Source of the DNA: an uncultured Agromyces sp.
Lineage (GTDB): Bacteria > Actinomycetota > Actinomycetes > Actinomycetales > Microbacteriaceae
Length of the DNA: 64,000 bases
NCBI GenBank assembly: GCA_913053875.1
Contig: CAJXGN010000004.1
Location: forward strand, 186,001 to 250,000
Direction of reading: 5' to 3'
The position numbers were made by a program, and so were the translations under genes. The notes beneath the pieces were generated by a model that saw only the letters and a list, made by a program, of their open reading frames with translations, had not been told where the DNA came from and did no database searches. Positions 15,318-23,225 of the stretch are shown in pieces; position 1 is the stretch's first letter, and each line of letters opens with the position of its first letter.

Positions 15318-16015
15318 ATTGGCGTCGTGCGCGACTCACGCACTCCAGTTCGCCGTGTCGTCCACCACGCAGGGCGGACAGGCCGTCCGACACGCGCTCC
15401 GCTGTCCCAGCACGTCGGCGATCCAGGCGCGACGACCGCCGCGAACCTCCGCTCACCCGAGTACGCCGAGGGTGACCGCCCACGGCGAGCGAGCGCGAGC
15501 GCAGAGGTCGGAGGCGCTGCATGGCGCACGCCGGCCGGGTCCGGACGACCGACGTCACCACTCGCCGCGCACACGTGACTGATCTGGTCGCAGCCGGCTA
15601 CGCGAGTGGCCCAGTTGAACGGGACGGCACAGGCGCACGGAGACCCGGGGCGTCACTCAACCGAACCAGGCGGATGATGATCCCGCCCCCACGGTCGGCG
15701 AGGCGTACGCGGTGACGCTGCGCGGGCCAACTCGTCGTCGAAGCAATGGCGCGCATGCGCGACGAGTCAGTCGCCGTCTCGCGTGAGCCGGGTGTCCGCG
15801 ACGGCACGTAGGCACGTGCTGGCGTCACGTTTCGCGACGGAATCAGGGCGAACGCGACGCGGTCTGCGGCATTCGCGAGACGACACCATGACCTGTGGCG
15901 CCTCCTCGGTCGCTCTCTGTTCCTCGGCAGGGCATCGTCCGGACGCCTCGACGCAGTCCGATTGGACGGTACGAGGGCATCACCCAGGAGGGCCGAGCGA
16001 TGAGGACTGGGGAGG

Positions 16016-16240
16016 GTCTGGCCGGCGTCTCGGCCAGACCGGCGCGCGTTGGATCCAGGGAGCACTGCCGCTCCACTCATCGTCACGGCGGGCGCCGTGA
16101 CGCTGTGTGGGACCGCGAGCCTGGGCTCGCTCCCCGCGACCGCTTGATCCCGAGCAGGTGCAGCGGTGCGCGGCCGGCCGCAGACGCGGTGGGCGGAGGC
16201 GGCCATGACGTCACCGCAGGCGAGGACCGATCAGTCGGTC
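16016..16240. repeat. Cluster of four hairpins in the gene-free segment
   Basis: Four inverted repeats within 225 bases: GGTCTGGCCG/CGGCCAGACC (16016-16041, loop 6), CGTCACGGCG/CGCCGTGACG (16081-16102, loop 2), GCGAGCC/GGCTCGC (16115-16130, loop 2) and GACCGA/TCGGTC (16225-16240, loop 4). No coding gene surrounds them. This could be a structured RNA, a terminator array or cruciform-forming DNA. Confidence 0.5.
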
Positions 16241-16791
16241 ACGGCCGAGCGACGGTACCTCGGTCCGGGCGGGGACGGGCCGGCCACTCATGCGTTCCGC
16301 CTGCGTGGATAAAGAAGGAGCATCCGACACTGTCCCGGCGCGGCGAGTCCGCCCGCGTCGGCGATCGGCGTGTGCGCAACCTCGGTCGGCTCACGTCTTG
16401 GCGCACGGGGAGCGGCGTGGCACACACGCCGGCAGCGCGCCCGAGCGCCCGATCCGACAACCTGCGGTCTCCAGTGGCGTGGGCGCACGACGACGATGGT
16501 CCCGACTGCATGCTCCATCGCGAGTCGTTGGACTCACGTGCGTCGACGTCCCCGGGTGCGTTGCAGCACGAGCCGCATGACGTCCTGCCTACAGGCTGTC
16601 CGGGCGGCAGGACATGCGCACCGAACTCACCGATGTCGCGCCCTCACACGCATCGGAGCTCCCCTCACGGCGCGGCACGGCCCGCACTCTCCGACCGCGG
16701 CGGTCGAGCACGGCGTCCGTGCAGTGGGGGAGGGGACTGCGCAGCCAAGAACGGGCGGCGCATTCCACGGCTCAGGCGATTCCGCTCCGGC

Positions 16792-16805
16792 GTTTCACGT
16801 GAAAC
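16792..16805. promoter_or_regulatory. parS site
   Basis: GTTTCACGTGAAAC, a perfect core, within the gene-free segment about 4 kb left of the rpmH-dnaA spacer. Confidence 0.9.
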
Positions 16806-17121
16806 GACGGAGCGCATGGTCGCCTGCGCGCCAGCCCTCGAAGCCGAGCCCGGGTGCACCGGCACGACCCCTCACCGCAGCAACGGCCCGGCGCGCGGCC
16901 CTGGACTGCCCACGTGCGCGGTGTCACTGGTCACTGCATCGAGCGCGTGCTGGTCACGTCGCCGCCGTCCCGCCGGTTCTCCCGAGGCGCCCACACGATT
17001 GCCCACCGCTCGCCCACCCGCACGAGGAGCAGTCGAACCGTGAAGTCTCCCCGCCCAGCTCGTTCCGGTTCGAGCGCGGGAGAGCACCTCACTCCATGGC
17101 TCGCCGGGGGGTGCAGGCGGG

Positions 17122-17841
17122 TCAGGCGAGGAGTAGGCGCCGAAGCAGCGAACGTTCGGTGTCGCCCAGCCCCAACGCTCGCAGGATCGACGGAGCATCC
17201 TCGGCGGTCTCGCGAACGATGTCAGTCCTCCCCATGAGCCAACCCTCGATCTCGGAGGGAGACCTCCCGGCCCCGGAACCGTGCGCCAGGAGCGACGCGT
17301 CGTCGGCCATGACGATCACCGACTCCACGTAGTCGGCGACGACCGCGTCCGACTCGACGCCTGCGTTGCCGAGGAGGAGGGCGGAGATCATGCCCGTGCG
17401 GTCGCGGCCGGCGCTGCAGTGCACGAGGACGCCGGGCCCGGCGGAAGCGATCGACTCGAGCGCGGCCCGCACGAGGTGCGGCTGCAGTTCCCAGTTGTGC
17501 GCCCAGTACTCCGGTGAGTCGAGAATCGGCAGGCAGCGCCGACGGAACTCCGCGTCGGACTGGTCCTCGGTCGGACGCTGCAGTACAGGAATGCCCGCCG
17601 TGACCGACTCGGACACTTCCGGGTCCCCGTCTCGCACGCCCGACTCGAGTTCACTCCGAAGGTCGACGATCGCCCGGACACCCCAGGATCTGGCGTCCTG
17701 CCATCCCCGTGCGGTCAGGCGCTCACGGCGCGGCCCGCGCGCCACCCGCCGCAGGGCGGTGAGGCCGGTCGGAGAATCGGAGGTCGGTAGCCCGCCGAGA
17801 TCACGGCAATTCGGATAGCCGTCCCAGCGGAGCGCACGCAT
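17122..17841 (-). CDS. Tyrosine-protein phosphatase (PtpB-like / Y_phosphatase3 type)
   Basis: 239 residues. The catalytic P-loop HCSAGRDRTG (Cys-X5-Arg) is clear, preceded by GVRAIVDLRSELE and an N-terminal NCRDLGGL, as in atypical tyrosine and dual-specificity phosphatases of the PtpB family. The predicted reaction is hydrolysis of phosphotyrosine, or possibly phosphoinositide; the target is unknown. A link to the Ser/Thr kinases encoded at 37-40 kb is only a guess. No signal peptide. The start is supported by TAGATT 6 bases upstream of the ATG on the minus strand (leaderless). It stands alone between the gene-free segment and rsmG, with a parS site 84 bases upstream. Confidence 0.85.
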   Translation of the reverse strand: MRALRWDGYPNCRDLGGLPTSDSPTGLTALRRVARGPRRERLTARGWQDARSWGVRAIVDLRSELESGVRDGDPEVSESVTAGIPVLQRPTEDQSDAEFRRRCLPILDSPEYWAHNWELQPHLVRAALESIASAGPGVLVHCSAGRDRTGMISALLLGNAGVESDAVVADYVESVIVMADDASLLAHGSGAGRSPSEIEGWLMGRTDIVRETAEDAPSILRALGLGDTERSLLRRLLLA

Positions 17842-17847
17842 CCCGCA

Positions 17848-17853
17848 AATCTA
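17848..17853 (-). promoter_or_regulatory. Candidate -10 box of the tyrosine phosphatase gene (leaderless)
   Basis: TAGATT on the minus strand, followed by 6 bases and the ATG at 17841. Confidence 0.45.
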
Positions 17854-17925
17854 CGCGTACCGAGCCGCGTCAACCGCGTTCGGTCACACGCAACTCGATC
17901 CGAGAGACGTCGCGACGGTACTGAT

Positions 17926-17939
17926 GTTCCACGTGAAAC
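17926..17939. promoter_or_regulatory. parS-like site between rsmG and the phosphatase gene
   Basis: GTTCCACGTGAAAC, one mismatch from the core; wider TGTTCCACGTGAAACA. Confidence 0.85.
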
Positions 17940-17970
17940 ATCGAGCGGATCCGTGCCCGCGGCTCGACCC

Positions 17971-18594
17971 TCAGCTTCGGCGTGCGTGCACCACGCGGGT
18001 GGGCTCGGCCACGACGCCCTCGCCGAGCACGAGTACCTCCACGTCGGAGAGCCCGTACTTCCGGATCGGCTTGGCGGCCGCGTCGATCTCCTTCGCCGCG
18101 TTCGCACCCTTCATCAGCACCAGCTCGCCGCCGTGGCGAAGCAGGGGAGCGGTGACCGGGATCAGCGTGCGCAGCGCACTCACTGCACGTGCGGTCACCT
18201 GGTCGAGGGTGCCCTCGAGCTTCGATTCCTCGGCACGAGCGCGGACGACCTCGACGTTGCGCAACTCGAGCGCGTCCACCTGATCGTTGAGCCAGGCGAC
18301 TCGACGCTCCATCGGCTCGATCAGCACGAATTCGACATCCGGGCGCGTCAGCGCGAGCACCAGGCCGGGAAGCCCCGCTCCACTGCCCACGTCGCCGACC
18401 CGGCCCGGTCGCAGCAGCGGCGCGACGAGCCCGCTGTTCACGATGTGGCGGGACCAGAGCCGGGGGAGTTCCAGCGGTCCGATCAGACCGAGCTCCTCAC
18501 CGCGATCGGCGAGGTTGCGGGTGAAGGCGCGCACCGCATCGATGCGGTCGCCGAACACGACCGCGGCATCGGCGGGCTCGATCTCGAGGCTCAT
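17971..18594 (-). CDS. rsmG: 16S rRNA (guanine527-N7)-methyltransferase
   Basis: 207 residues. RsmG/GidB methylates G527 in the 530 loop of 16S rRNA; loss often gives low-level streptomycin resistance. The SAM-binding core is VGDVGSGAGLPGLVLAL with FVLIEPMERRVAWLN. LWSRHIVNSGLV and VTARAVSALRTL are family motifs. It follows jag in the conserved rpmH-rnpA-yidD-yidC-jag-rsmG order. A perfect parS site occupies the 18-base gap between jag and this start codon. Confidence 0.96.
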   Translation of the reverse strand: MSLEIEPADAAVVFGDRIDAVRAFTRNLADRGEELGLIGPLELPRLWSRHIVNSGLVAPLLRPGRVGDVGSGAGLPGLVLALTRPDVEFVLIEPMERRVAWLNDQVDALELRNVEVVRARAEESKLEGTLDQVTARAVSALRTLIPVTAPLLRHGGELVLMKGANAAKEIDAAAKPIRKYGLSDVEVLVLGEGVVAEPTRVVHARRS

Positions 18595-18595
18595 C

Positions 18596-18609
18596 GTTTC
18601 ACGTGAAAC
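18596..18609. promoter_or_regulatory. parS site between jag and rsmG
   Basis: GTTTCACGTGAAAC, a perfect core, filling almost the whole jag-rsmG gap and ending just before the rsmG start. Confidence 0.9.
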
Positions 18610-18612
18610 GGG

Positions 18613-19101
18613 TCAGCCGCGCGTGATGACGGTGTGGCGGTCCTTGCCCTCGCCGCTCGACTCCGAGTGGAAGCCGCGCTCGGCGACCAGGTCGTGCACG
18701 ATCTTCCGCTCGTAGGACGACATCGGCGGGAGCGATGCGTCGGGAGAGCCGGCCTCGATGCGCTCGACCGCACGCTCGACCAGGCGGGAGAGCTCGGCCT
18801 TCCGCTGGTCGCGCGACCCGCCGATGTCGAGGATCATGCGGGAGAACGCGCCGGTCTTCGACTGCACGGCGAGCCGTACGAGTTCCTGCAGCGCCGAGAC
18901 GACCTCGGGCTTCGAGAGGACCGAGAGGTTGGACCCCTCGCTCGCCGTCACCGACACCATCGCGCGCTGATCGGTGACGTCGATGTCGATGTCACCGTCG
19001 ATGTCGCAGATGTCGAGGAGTTCCTCGATGTAGTCGGCTGCGATCTCGCCCTCGTCGGCGAAGGCGTCCGCCGCCGGCTGCTCGTGCTGAACGTCGGTCA
19101 T
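18613..19101 (-). CDS. jag: Jag/KhpB-type R3H domain RNA-binding protein
   Basis: 162 residues. An acidic N-terminal part (IEELLDICDIDGDIDIDV) begins the KH-like Jag domain, and the C-terminal R3H domain carries PPMSSYERKIVHDLVAERG. Proteins of this family (KhpB, Jag, EloR) bind RNA, often with KhpA, and affect cell elongation. The gene is 4 bases downstream of yidC, the usual neighbour, suggesting a link with membrane protein insertion or envelope growth. The N-terminal jag_N domain of firmicute homologues is absent, as is typical for actinobacteria. Confidence 0.93.
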   Translation of the reverse strand: MTDVQHEQPAADAFADEGEIAADYIEELLDICDIDGDIDIDVTDQRAMVSVTASEGSNLSVLSKPEVVSALQELVRLAVQSKTGAFSRMILDIGGSRDQRKAELSRLVERAVERIEAGSPDASLPPMSSYERKIVHDLVAERGFHSESSGEGKDRHTVITRG

Positions 19102-19105
19102 GGTC

Positions 19106-20071
19106 CTACTTCCGGTTTCCGGGCTTCTTCTTGGCGCGCGCCTTGCCCATCGGCTGCTGGCGCTGCGTGGGCTTGGGTGCCTCGACCTCGGGCGACGGGC
19201 CCGACTCCTCGGTCGCCGCGGGCAGCTTGCCTCGCCGCGCCAGTCGCGCCTCGCGTGCCTTCGCCGCCTCGCTGCCCGGCGTGGGCATGTTGCGGATGAC
19301 GATGAACTGCTGGCCCATGGTCCAGAAGTTCGAGGTCAGCCAGTAGAACATCACGCCGATGGGGAAGGCGACACCCGACACCGCGAACACGAGGGGGAGC
19401 AGGTAGAGCAGGATGCGCTGCTGGCGGAACATCGGGCTCGCCTTGGTCTCCGGCGACATGTTCTTGGAGACGATCTGGAGCTGCGTGATGAACTGCGAGG
19501 CCGTCATCAGGATGATCATGACCACCGCGATGACCATCGTCTGCCACGGACCGCCCGCGTTCACGGCCTCGATGAACGTCGAGCTGAGCGGGGCGCCGAG
19601 CAGCTCGGCCTGGTTGAGCGAGTCGGCGAGGTCCTGGTTCAGCAGGCCCACGCCGGCGGCGTCGTTGCGCGCGGCGTCGTTCAGCACCGAGAAGAGGCCG
19701 AAGAAGATCGGCATCTGGAGCAGCAGCGGGAGGCACGACGAGAGCGGGTTCGTGCCCGTGCGCTTGTAGAGCTCCATGGTCTCGCGCGACATCGCCTCGC
19801 GAGAGAACTGGTCCTTCTTGCCCTTGTACTTGTCCTGGATCTTCTTCAGGTGCGGCGCCACCTCGAGCATCCGCCGCTGGTTCTTGATCTGCCGGACGAA
19901 CACCGGAATCAGTGCAGCACGTACGACCACCACCAGTCCGACGATCGAGAGCACCCAGGTGAGACCCGCGTCGCCGTCCATGCCGAAGAACGTGAACAGG
20001 CTGTGGAACCCGACCAGGATGAGCTCGATGACCCATTTGATGGGCCAGAGAATGGTGCTGATGATGTCCAT
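19106..20071 (-). CDS. yidC: Membrane protein insertase YidC
   Basis: 321-residue YidC/Oxa1/Alb3 insertase. A first membrane segment (MDIISTILWPIKWVIELIL) precedes the conserved five-helix core with the cytoplasmic hairpin QIKNQRRMLEVAPHLKKIQ and the later segments SCLPLLLQMPIFFGLFSVL, YLLPLVFAVSGVAFPIGVMF and YWLTSNFWTMGQQFIV. The C-terminal tail is basic (GKARAKKKPGNRK) and can contact the ribosome. There is no large periplasmic domain of the Gram-negative type. Part of the rpmH-rnpA-yidD-yidC-jag-rsmG group. Confidence 0.96.
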   Translation of the reverse strand: MDIISTILWPIKWVIELILVGFHSLFTFFGMDGDAGLTWVLSIVGLVVVVRAALIPVFVRQIKNQRRMLEVAPHLKKIQDKYKGKKDQFSREAMSRETMELYKRTGTNPLSSCLPLLLQMPIFFGLFSVLNDAARNDAAGVGLLNQDLADSLNQAELLGAPLSSTFIEAVNAGGPWQTMVIAVVMIILMTASQFITQLQIVSKNMSPETKASPMFRQQRILLYLLPLVFAVSGVAFPIGVMFYWLTSNFWTMGQQFIVIRNMPTPGSEAAKAREARLARRGKLPAATEESGPSPEVEAPKPTQRQQPMGKARAKKKPGNRK

Positions 20072-20080
20072 GGGGGTGGA

Positions 20081-20389
20081 TCAGTCCTTTCCAGGGGCGG
20101 CGACGACGAAACCGAATCGGGTGGTGTGGAAGTGCTGGCGCCGGGAGGCGGGCACATCGTCGATGCCGCCCTCCGCCCAGGGATGACAGCGTGCGAGACG
20201 ACGGACGGTCAGGGCCGTGCCCACGACCGCACCGTGTTCCTGCACCGCGCCGAGTGAGTACGCGGAGCAGGATGGGTAGTACCTGCACACGTCGCCGTAG
20301 AGGGGCGAGATCACCGCGCGGTAGACACGGAGCAGGAGGACGAGGATGTTGCGGGGGAGGAGGAGCAACCAGAGCAGGACTGCGCGCAT
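20081..20389 (-). CDS. yidD: Membrane protein insertion efficiency factor YidD
   Basis: 102 residues. An amphipathic or membrane-anchoring N-terminus (LLWLLLLPRNILVLLLRVYR) is followed by the family signature CRYYPSCSAYSLGAVQEHG, RLARCHPWAEGGIDDVP. YidD assists YidC-dependent insertion. The ATG at 20389 overlaps the rnpA stop as TGATG, so the genes are translationally coupled; a TTG one codon earlier is the alternative. Confidence 0.93.
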   Translation of the reverse strand: MRAVLLWLLLLPRNILVLLLRVYRAVISPLYGDVCRYYPSCSAYSLGAVQEHGAVVGTALTVRRLARCHPWAEGGIDDVPASRRQHFHTTRFGFVVAAPGKD

Positions 20390-20727
20390 CAACGCCTCCC
20401 GGTCTCACCGACGGCGACGGCCACATCGCCGCGCAACGCCGGCCAGTCGGCGTCCGCCGCGGAGGGGAGCGCACGGAACACGACATCGACTCCGAGCACG
20501 CCGGCATCGACGAGTTCCCGGCTGGCGGCCTTCAGGCGACGCCGCACCAGGTTCCGCCGAACGGCGGAGCCGACCTTCTTCGACACGATGAATCCGAACC
20601 GCGGCTGAGCATCGGCCGGCGTGCGCCGGACGTAGCTCACCGTGTGCGCCCCCACGCGTTTCGCACCCCTCCGCACCACGGACCGATAGTCGTCGGCGCT
20701 CGTGATGCGGTGGGCGGGAGCGAGCAC
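20389..20727 (-). CDS. rnpA: Ribonuclease P protein component
   Basis: 112-residue basic protein that binds the RNase P RNA and helps trim 5' leaders from pre-tRNAs. Typical features are RITSADDYRSVVRRGAKR, PRFGFIVSKKVGSAVRRNLVRRRL (the RNR motif) and DVVFRALPSAA. Start GTG 20727. It lies 6 bases downstream of rpmH, the universal neighbour. Confidence 0.95.
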   Translation of the reverse strand: MLAPAHRITSADDYRSVVRRGAKRVGAHTVSYVRRTPADAQPRFGFIVSKKVGSAVRRNLVRRRLKAASRELVDAGVLGVDVVFRALPSAADADWPALRGDVAVAVGETGRR

Positions 20728-20733
20728 CGGTGC

Positions 20734-20871
20734 TTACGCGGAGAGTTCGGTACGACCCTTGCGGCGGCGCGCCGAGATGATCGAGCGCCCGGCGCGGGTG
20801 CGCATGCGCAGGCGGAAGCCGTGCACCTTGGCGCGGCGGCGGTTGTTGGGCTGGAAAGTGCGCTTGCTCAT
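20734..20871 (-). CDS. rpmH: 50S ribosomal protein L34
   Basis: 45 residues, too short to be picked up by a usual length cut-off. It begins [20 protein letters not shown] and ends [11 protein letters not shown], the complete L34 sequence. First gene of the rpmH-rnpA-yidD-yidC-jag-rsmG group, with a clear promoter about 100 bases upstream. Confidence 0.97.
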   Translation of the reverse strand: MSKRTFQPNNRRRAKVHGFRLRMRTRAGRSIISARRRKGRTELSA

Positions 20872-20970
20872 TCTGTGCTCCGATTGGGTGATTCGTGTCC
20901 GCAGTCACGACCCGAGGGGCGTGACCGGGAAAGCAGTGGCGGCCCTCAGGGCCTCGCGGTCAACTGATTA

Positions 20971-20999
20971 AAACTACGGCCTCGCAGGCCGCTGGTCAA
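20971..20999 (-). promoter_or_regulatory. rpmH promoter
   Basis: On the minus strand -35 TTGACC (20994-20999) and -10 TAGTTT (20971-20976) are separated by exactly 17 bases, a good primary sigma-factor promoter driving rpmH leftward. Confidence 0.7.
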
Positions 21000-21094
21000 A
21001 CCAGAACGTACCGCGGACCGTCGATTATCGCCGATCACTCAGGTTACGCCATGGTGCGACACGCCGAGCCCGTCGCCGACCCCGAAAATCGCAT

Positions 21095-21123
21095 TTGTCG
21101 AGGGGAGTCCGATTGGGTACCGT
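21095..21123 (+). promoter_or_regulatory. dnaA promoter
   Basis: -35 TTGTCG (21095-21100), 17-base spacer, -10 TACCGT (21118-21123). Transcription would start near 21130, giving a leader of about 160 bases. Confidence 0.6.
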
Positions 21124-21134
21124 AAACAACCAAG

Positions 21135-21217
21135 TTATCCCCAGCCTCGGACGCATGACCGCGGGAATCGCGACGGATCTGCCCACAGGCTGTGGATGGA
21201 ACTGTGAGTTGTCCACC
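21135..21217 (+). promoter_or_regulatory. DnaA boxes in the dnaA leader
   Basis: TTATCCCCA at 21135-21143 lies just at the predicted transcription start and differs from TTATCCACA at one position. TGTGGATGG (21191-21199, reverse) and TTGTCCACC (21209-21217) are weaker matches. They probably serve autorepression of dnaA. Confidence 0.6.
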
Positions 21218-21288
21218 TCGCTTCGTTCAGCATGTCGACCGGGGATCGACGAACGACGCCCGAGGCCACCGACCGATTGCGGGGAACC

Positions 21289-22758
21289 ATGACCGAGCAG
21301 CCCATTTCCGACACGTGGGCCACGGTCATGGACCGACTCGACGCGGACGAAGCGGTCACGCCGATGCTCCAGGGCTTCCTCAACCTCGTCGAGCCCAAGG
21401 GCATCGCGGCCGGCACCTTCTACCTCGAGGTGCCGAACGACTTCACCGCGAGCATGCTCAACCAGCGGATGCGGGTCTCGTTGCTCACGGCGATGGGCGC
21501 GATCGAGACGCCGTCGGTCACCTCCTTCTACGTCGTCGTGAATCCCGAGCTCGAGCAGGACACCCCCATCACGCCGCAGCCCGTGCTCGCAGGAGCGCAC
21601 CAGACGGGCGTCGAGGCCCGCGACGTGGGCCCGACCGCAGCACCCTCCGCCGACGGCAACGTCGTCGAACTCCCCGCGTCGCCGCAATCGGTCTTCGACA
21701 CGGCCGCGGAGCGCCCCCGGGATGCGCGTCTCAATCCGAAGTACAGCTTCGACAACTTCGTCATCGGCCAGTCCAATCGCTTCGCCCACGCGGCGGCGGT
21801 CGCCGTCGCCGAAGCTCCCGCGAAGGCCTACAACCCGCTCTTCGTGTACGGCGAGTCCGGCCTGGGCAAGACCCACCTCCTGCACGCGATCGGTCACTAC
21901 GCCCTGAGCCTGTACCCGGGCATCCGCGTGCGGTACGTGTCGAGCGAAGAGTTCACGAACGACTTCATCAACTCGATCGCGAACAACCGCGGCTCGCTGT
22001 TCCAGCAGCGCTACCGCAACATCGACATCCTCCTGATCGACGACATCCAGTTCCTTCAGGGCAAGGCGGAGACGCAGGAGGCGTTCTTCCACACGTTCAA
22101 CACGCTGCACGACCACAACAAGCAGGTCGTGATCACGAGCGACGTGCCGCCGAAGCACCTCACCGGCTTCGAGGACCGCATGCGCAGCCGCTTCGAGTGG
22201 GGCCTCATCACCGACGTGCAGGCGCCCGACCTCGAGACCCGCATCGCGATCCTCCGCAAGAAGGCGCAGTCGGAGCGGCTCCAGGTGCCCGACGAGATCC
22301 TGGAGTACATGGCGTCGAAGGTGTCGAGCAACATCCGCGAGCTCGAGGGCACCCTCATCCGCGTCACGGCCTTCGCCAGCCTGAACCGCACCCCGGTCGA
22401 CCTGCCGCTCGTGCAGACCGTGCTGAAGGACCTGATCACCGACGACGAGGACAACGTCATCGCGCCGGTCGACATCATCACGAACACCGCGGACTACTTC
22501 AAGCTCACGGTCGACGACCTCTACGGCTCGAGCCGGTCGCAGGCCGTGGCGACGGCGCGGCAGATCGCGATGTACCTCTGCCGTGAGCTCACCAATCTCT
22601 CCCTGCCCAAGATCGGCCAGCTGTTCGGCAACCGCGACCACACGACCGTGATGTACGCGAACAAGAAGATCAGCGAGCTCATGAAGGAGCGTCGTTCGAT
22701 CTACAACCAGGTCACCGAGCTGACCGCGCGCATCAAGCAGAACAGCCGCTACCGCTGA
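21289..22758 (+). CDS. dnaA: Chromosomal replication initiator protein DnaA
   Basis: 489 residues. Domain I lies at about 1-90, followed by a variable linker. The AAA+ domain has Walker A GESGLGKTHLLHAIG and Walker B LLIDDIQFLQGK. Domain IV carries the DNA-binding signature GNRDHTTVMYANKKI. DnaA-ATP binds DnaA boxes and melts oriC. The start at 21289 (MTEQPIS) is chosen for GGGGAACC just upstream and for family length; an upstream ATG at 21232 would add 19 residues. A GGGCCG/CGGCCC hairpin just after the stop may terminate it. Confidence 0.97.
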   Translation: MTEQPISDTWATVMDRLDADEAVTPMLQGFLNLVEPKGIAAGTFYLEVPNDFTASMLNQRMRVSLLTAMGAIETPSVTSFYVVVNPELEQDTPITPQPVLAGAHQTGVEARDVGPTAAPSADGNVVELPASPQSVFDTAAERPRDARLNPKYSFDNFVIGQSNRFAHAAAVAVAEAPAKAYNPLFVYGESGLGKTHLLHAIGHYALSLYPGIRVRYVSSEEFTNDFINSIANNRGSLFQQRYRNIDILLIDDIQFLQGKAETQEAFFHTFNTLHDHNKQVVITSDVPPKHLTGFEDRMRSRFEWGLITDVQAPDLETRIAILRKKAQSERLQVPDEILEYMASKVSSNIRELEGTLIRVTAFASLNRTPVDLPLVQTVLKDLITDDEDNVIAPVDIITNTADYFKLTVDDLYGSSRSQAVATARQIAMYLCRELTNLSLPKIGQLFGNRDHTTVMYANKKISELMKERRSIYNQVTELTARIKQNSRYR

Positions 22759-23225
22759 CGCGGAGGGCCGCACGCACGGCCCCCACGGTCACCTCGCGCC
22801 CGATCTGCCGCGCCGTCACACCCCTCGGATCCGGTTCGGGCTCGCTTCGTCGCGCACTCTGCACATGTGGATAACCTGTGGAAACGTGCGGACGACACGC
22901 AACCGTCCTGTGGACGGATCCATGACGCCTGTGGAATGCGATCGGATGCCGCTGAGCGCCGTGAACCCCGGAATCACGCGTCTCTCACAGTCCGCCCACA
23001 AATGACACGAATGTAGTTCCGCGGAATCGAGCGCCTCCCACACGGTTATCCACAGTTTCCACACCGGTTAACGCTGTTAAGAACTCCTCTTCTCTCCGTC
23101 CACCTCCGACAACGATCGGTGCACCGGACGGTGGAGAACCCGATGCACGGTGACCTCCAACGCCGTTCACGCCTCTCCCACTAGCATTGGACCCACCAGC
23201 GAACCGACCACCGACGGGAGAGCGC
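22759..23225. other. oriC: Origin of replication, oriC (dnaA-dnaN spacer)
   Basis: 467-base non-coding spacer. Consensus DnaA boxes are TGTGGATAA (22866-22874, reverse) and TTATCCACA (23046-23054, forward). Relaxed boxes are TGTGGAAAC (22877), TGTGGACGG (22909), TGTGGAATG (22930) and GTTTCCACA (23055). A locally AT-richer stretch with GTTAAC and GTTAAG around 23066-23100 is the best candidate for unwinding. Known actinobacterial origins lie in this same spacer. Confidence 0.9.
22765..22782 (+). terminator. Hairpin after dnaA
   Basis: GGGCCG-CACGCA-CGGCCC, 6-bp stem directly after the dnaA stop; no T run. Confidence 0.4.

Larger units (their letters stand above)
14908..17121. other. 2.2 kb gene-free segment carrying parS sites and hairpins
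   Basis: No convincing gene is found on either strand. Open frames exist only because stop codons are rare at high GC; their translations are Arg/Pro/Ser/Ala mixtures without motifs, lack ribosome-binding sites, and the strong third-base GC bias of neighbouring genes is absent. It holds three parS-like sites (15060, 15304, 16792), a nested hairpin (15213-15244) and a cluster of hairpins (16016-16240). It lies between parA and the tyrosine phosphatase gene, where relatives usually have a much shorter gap before rsmG. Candidate centromere-like or RNA-encoding region, or decayed sequence. Confidence 0.6.

Noticed and set aside
14077..15582. Long open plus-strand frames opposite parA and into the gene-free segment
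   Set aside because: Antisense frames stay open because stop codons are rare at this GC; the translation is Arg/Gly-rich with no motif, no ribosome-binding site, and contradicts the clear parA reading.
15598..17043. Open frames of 200-380 codons in the gene-free segment (for example 15598-16206 minus and 15895-17043 plus)
   Set aside because: They overlap each other, consist of Arg/Ser/Pro/Ala mixtures, lack starts with ribosome-binding sites, and do not show the third-base GC bias of real neighbours.
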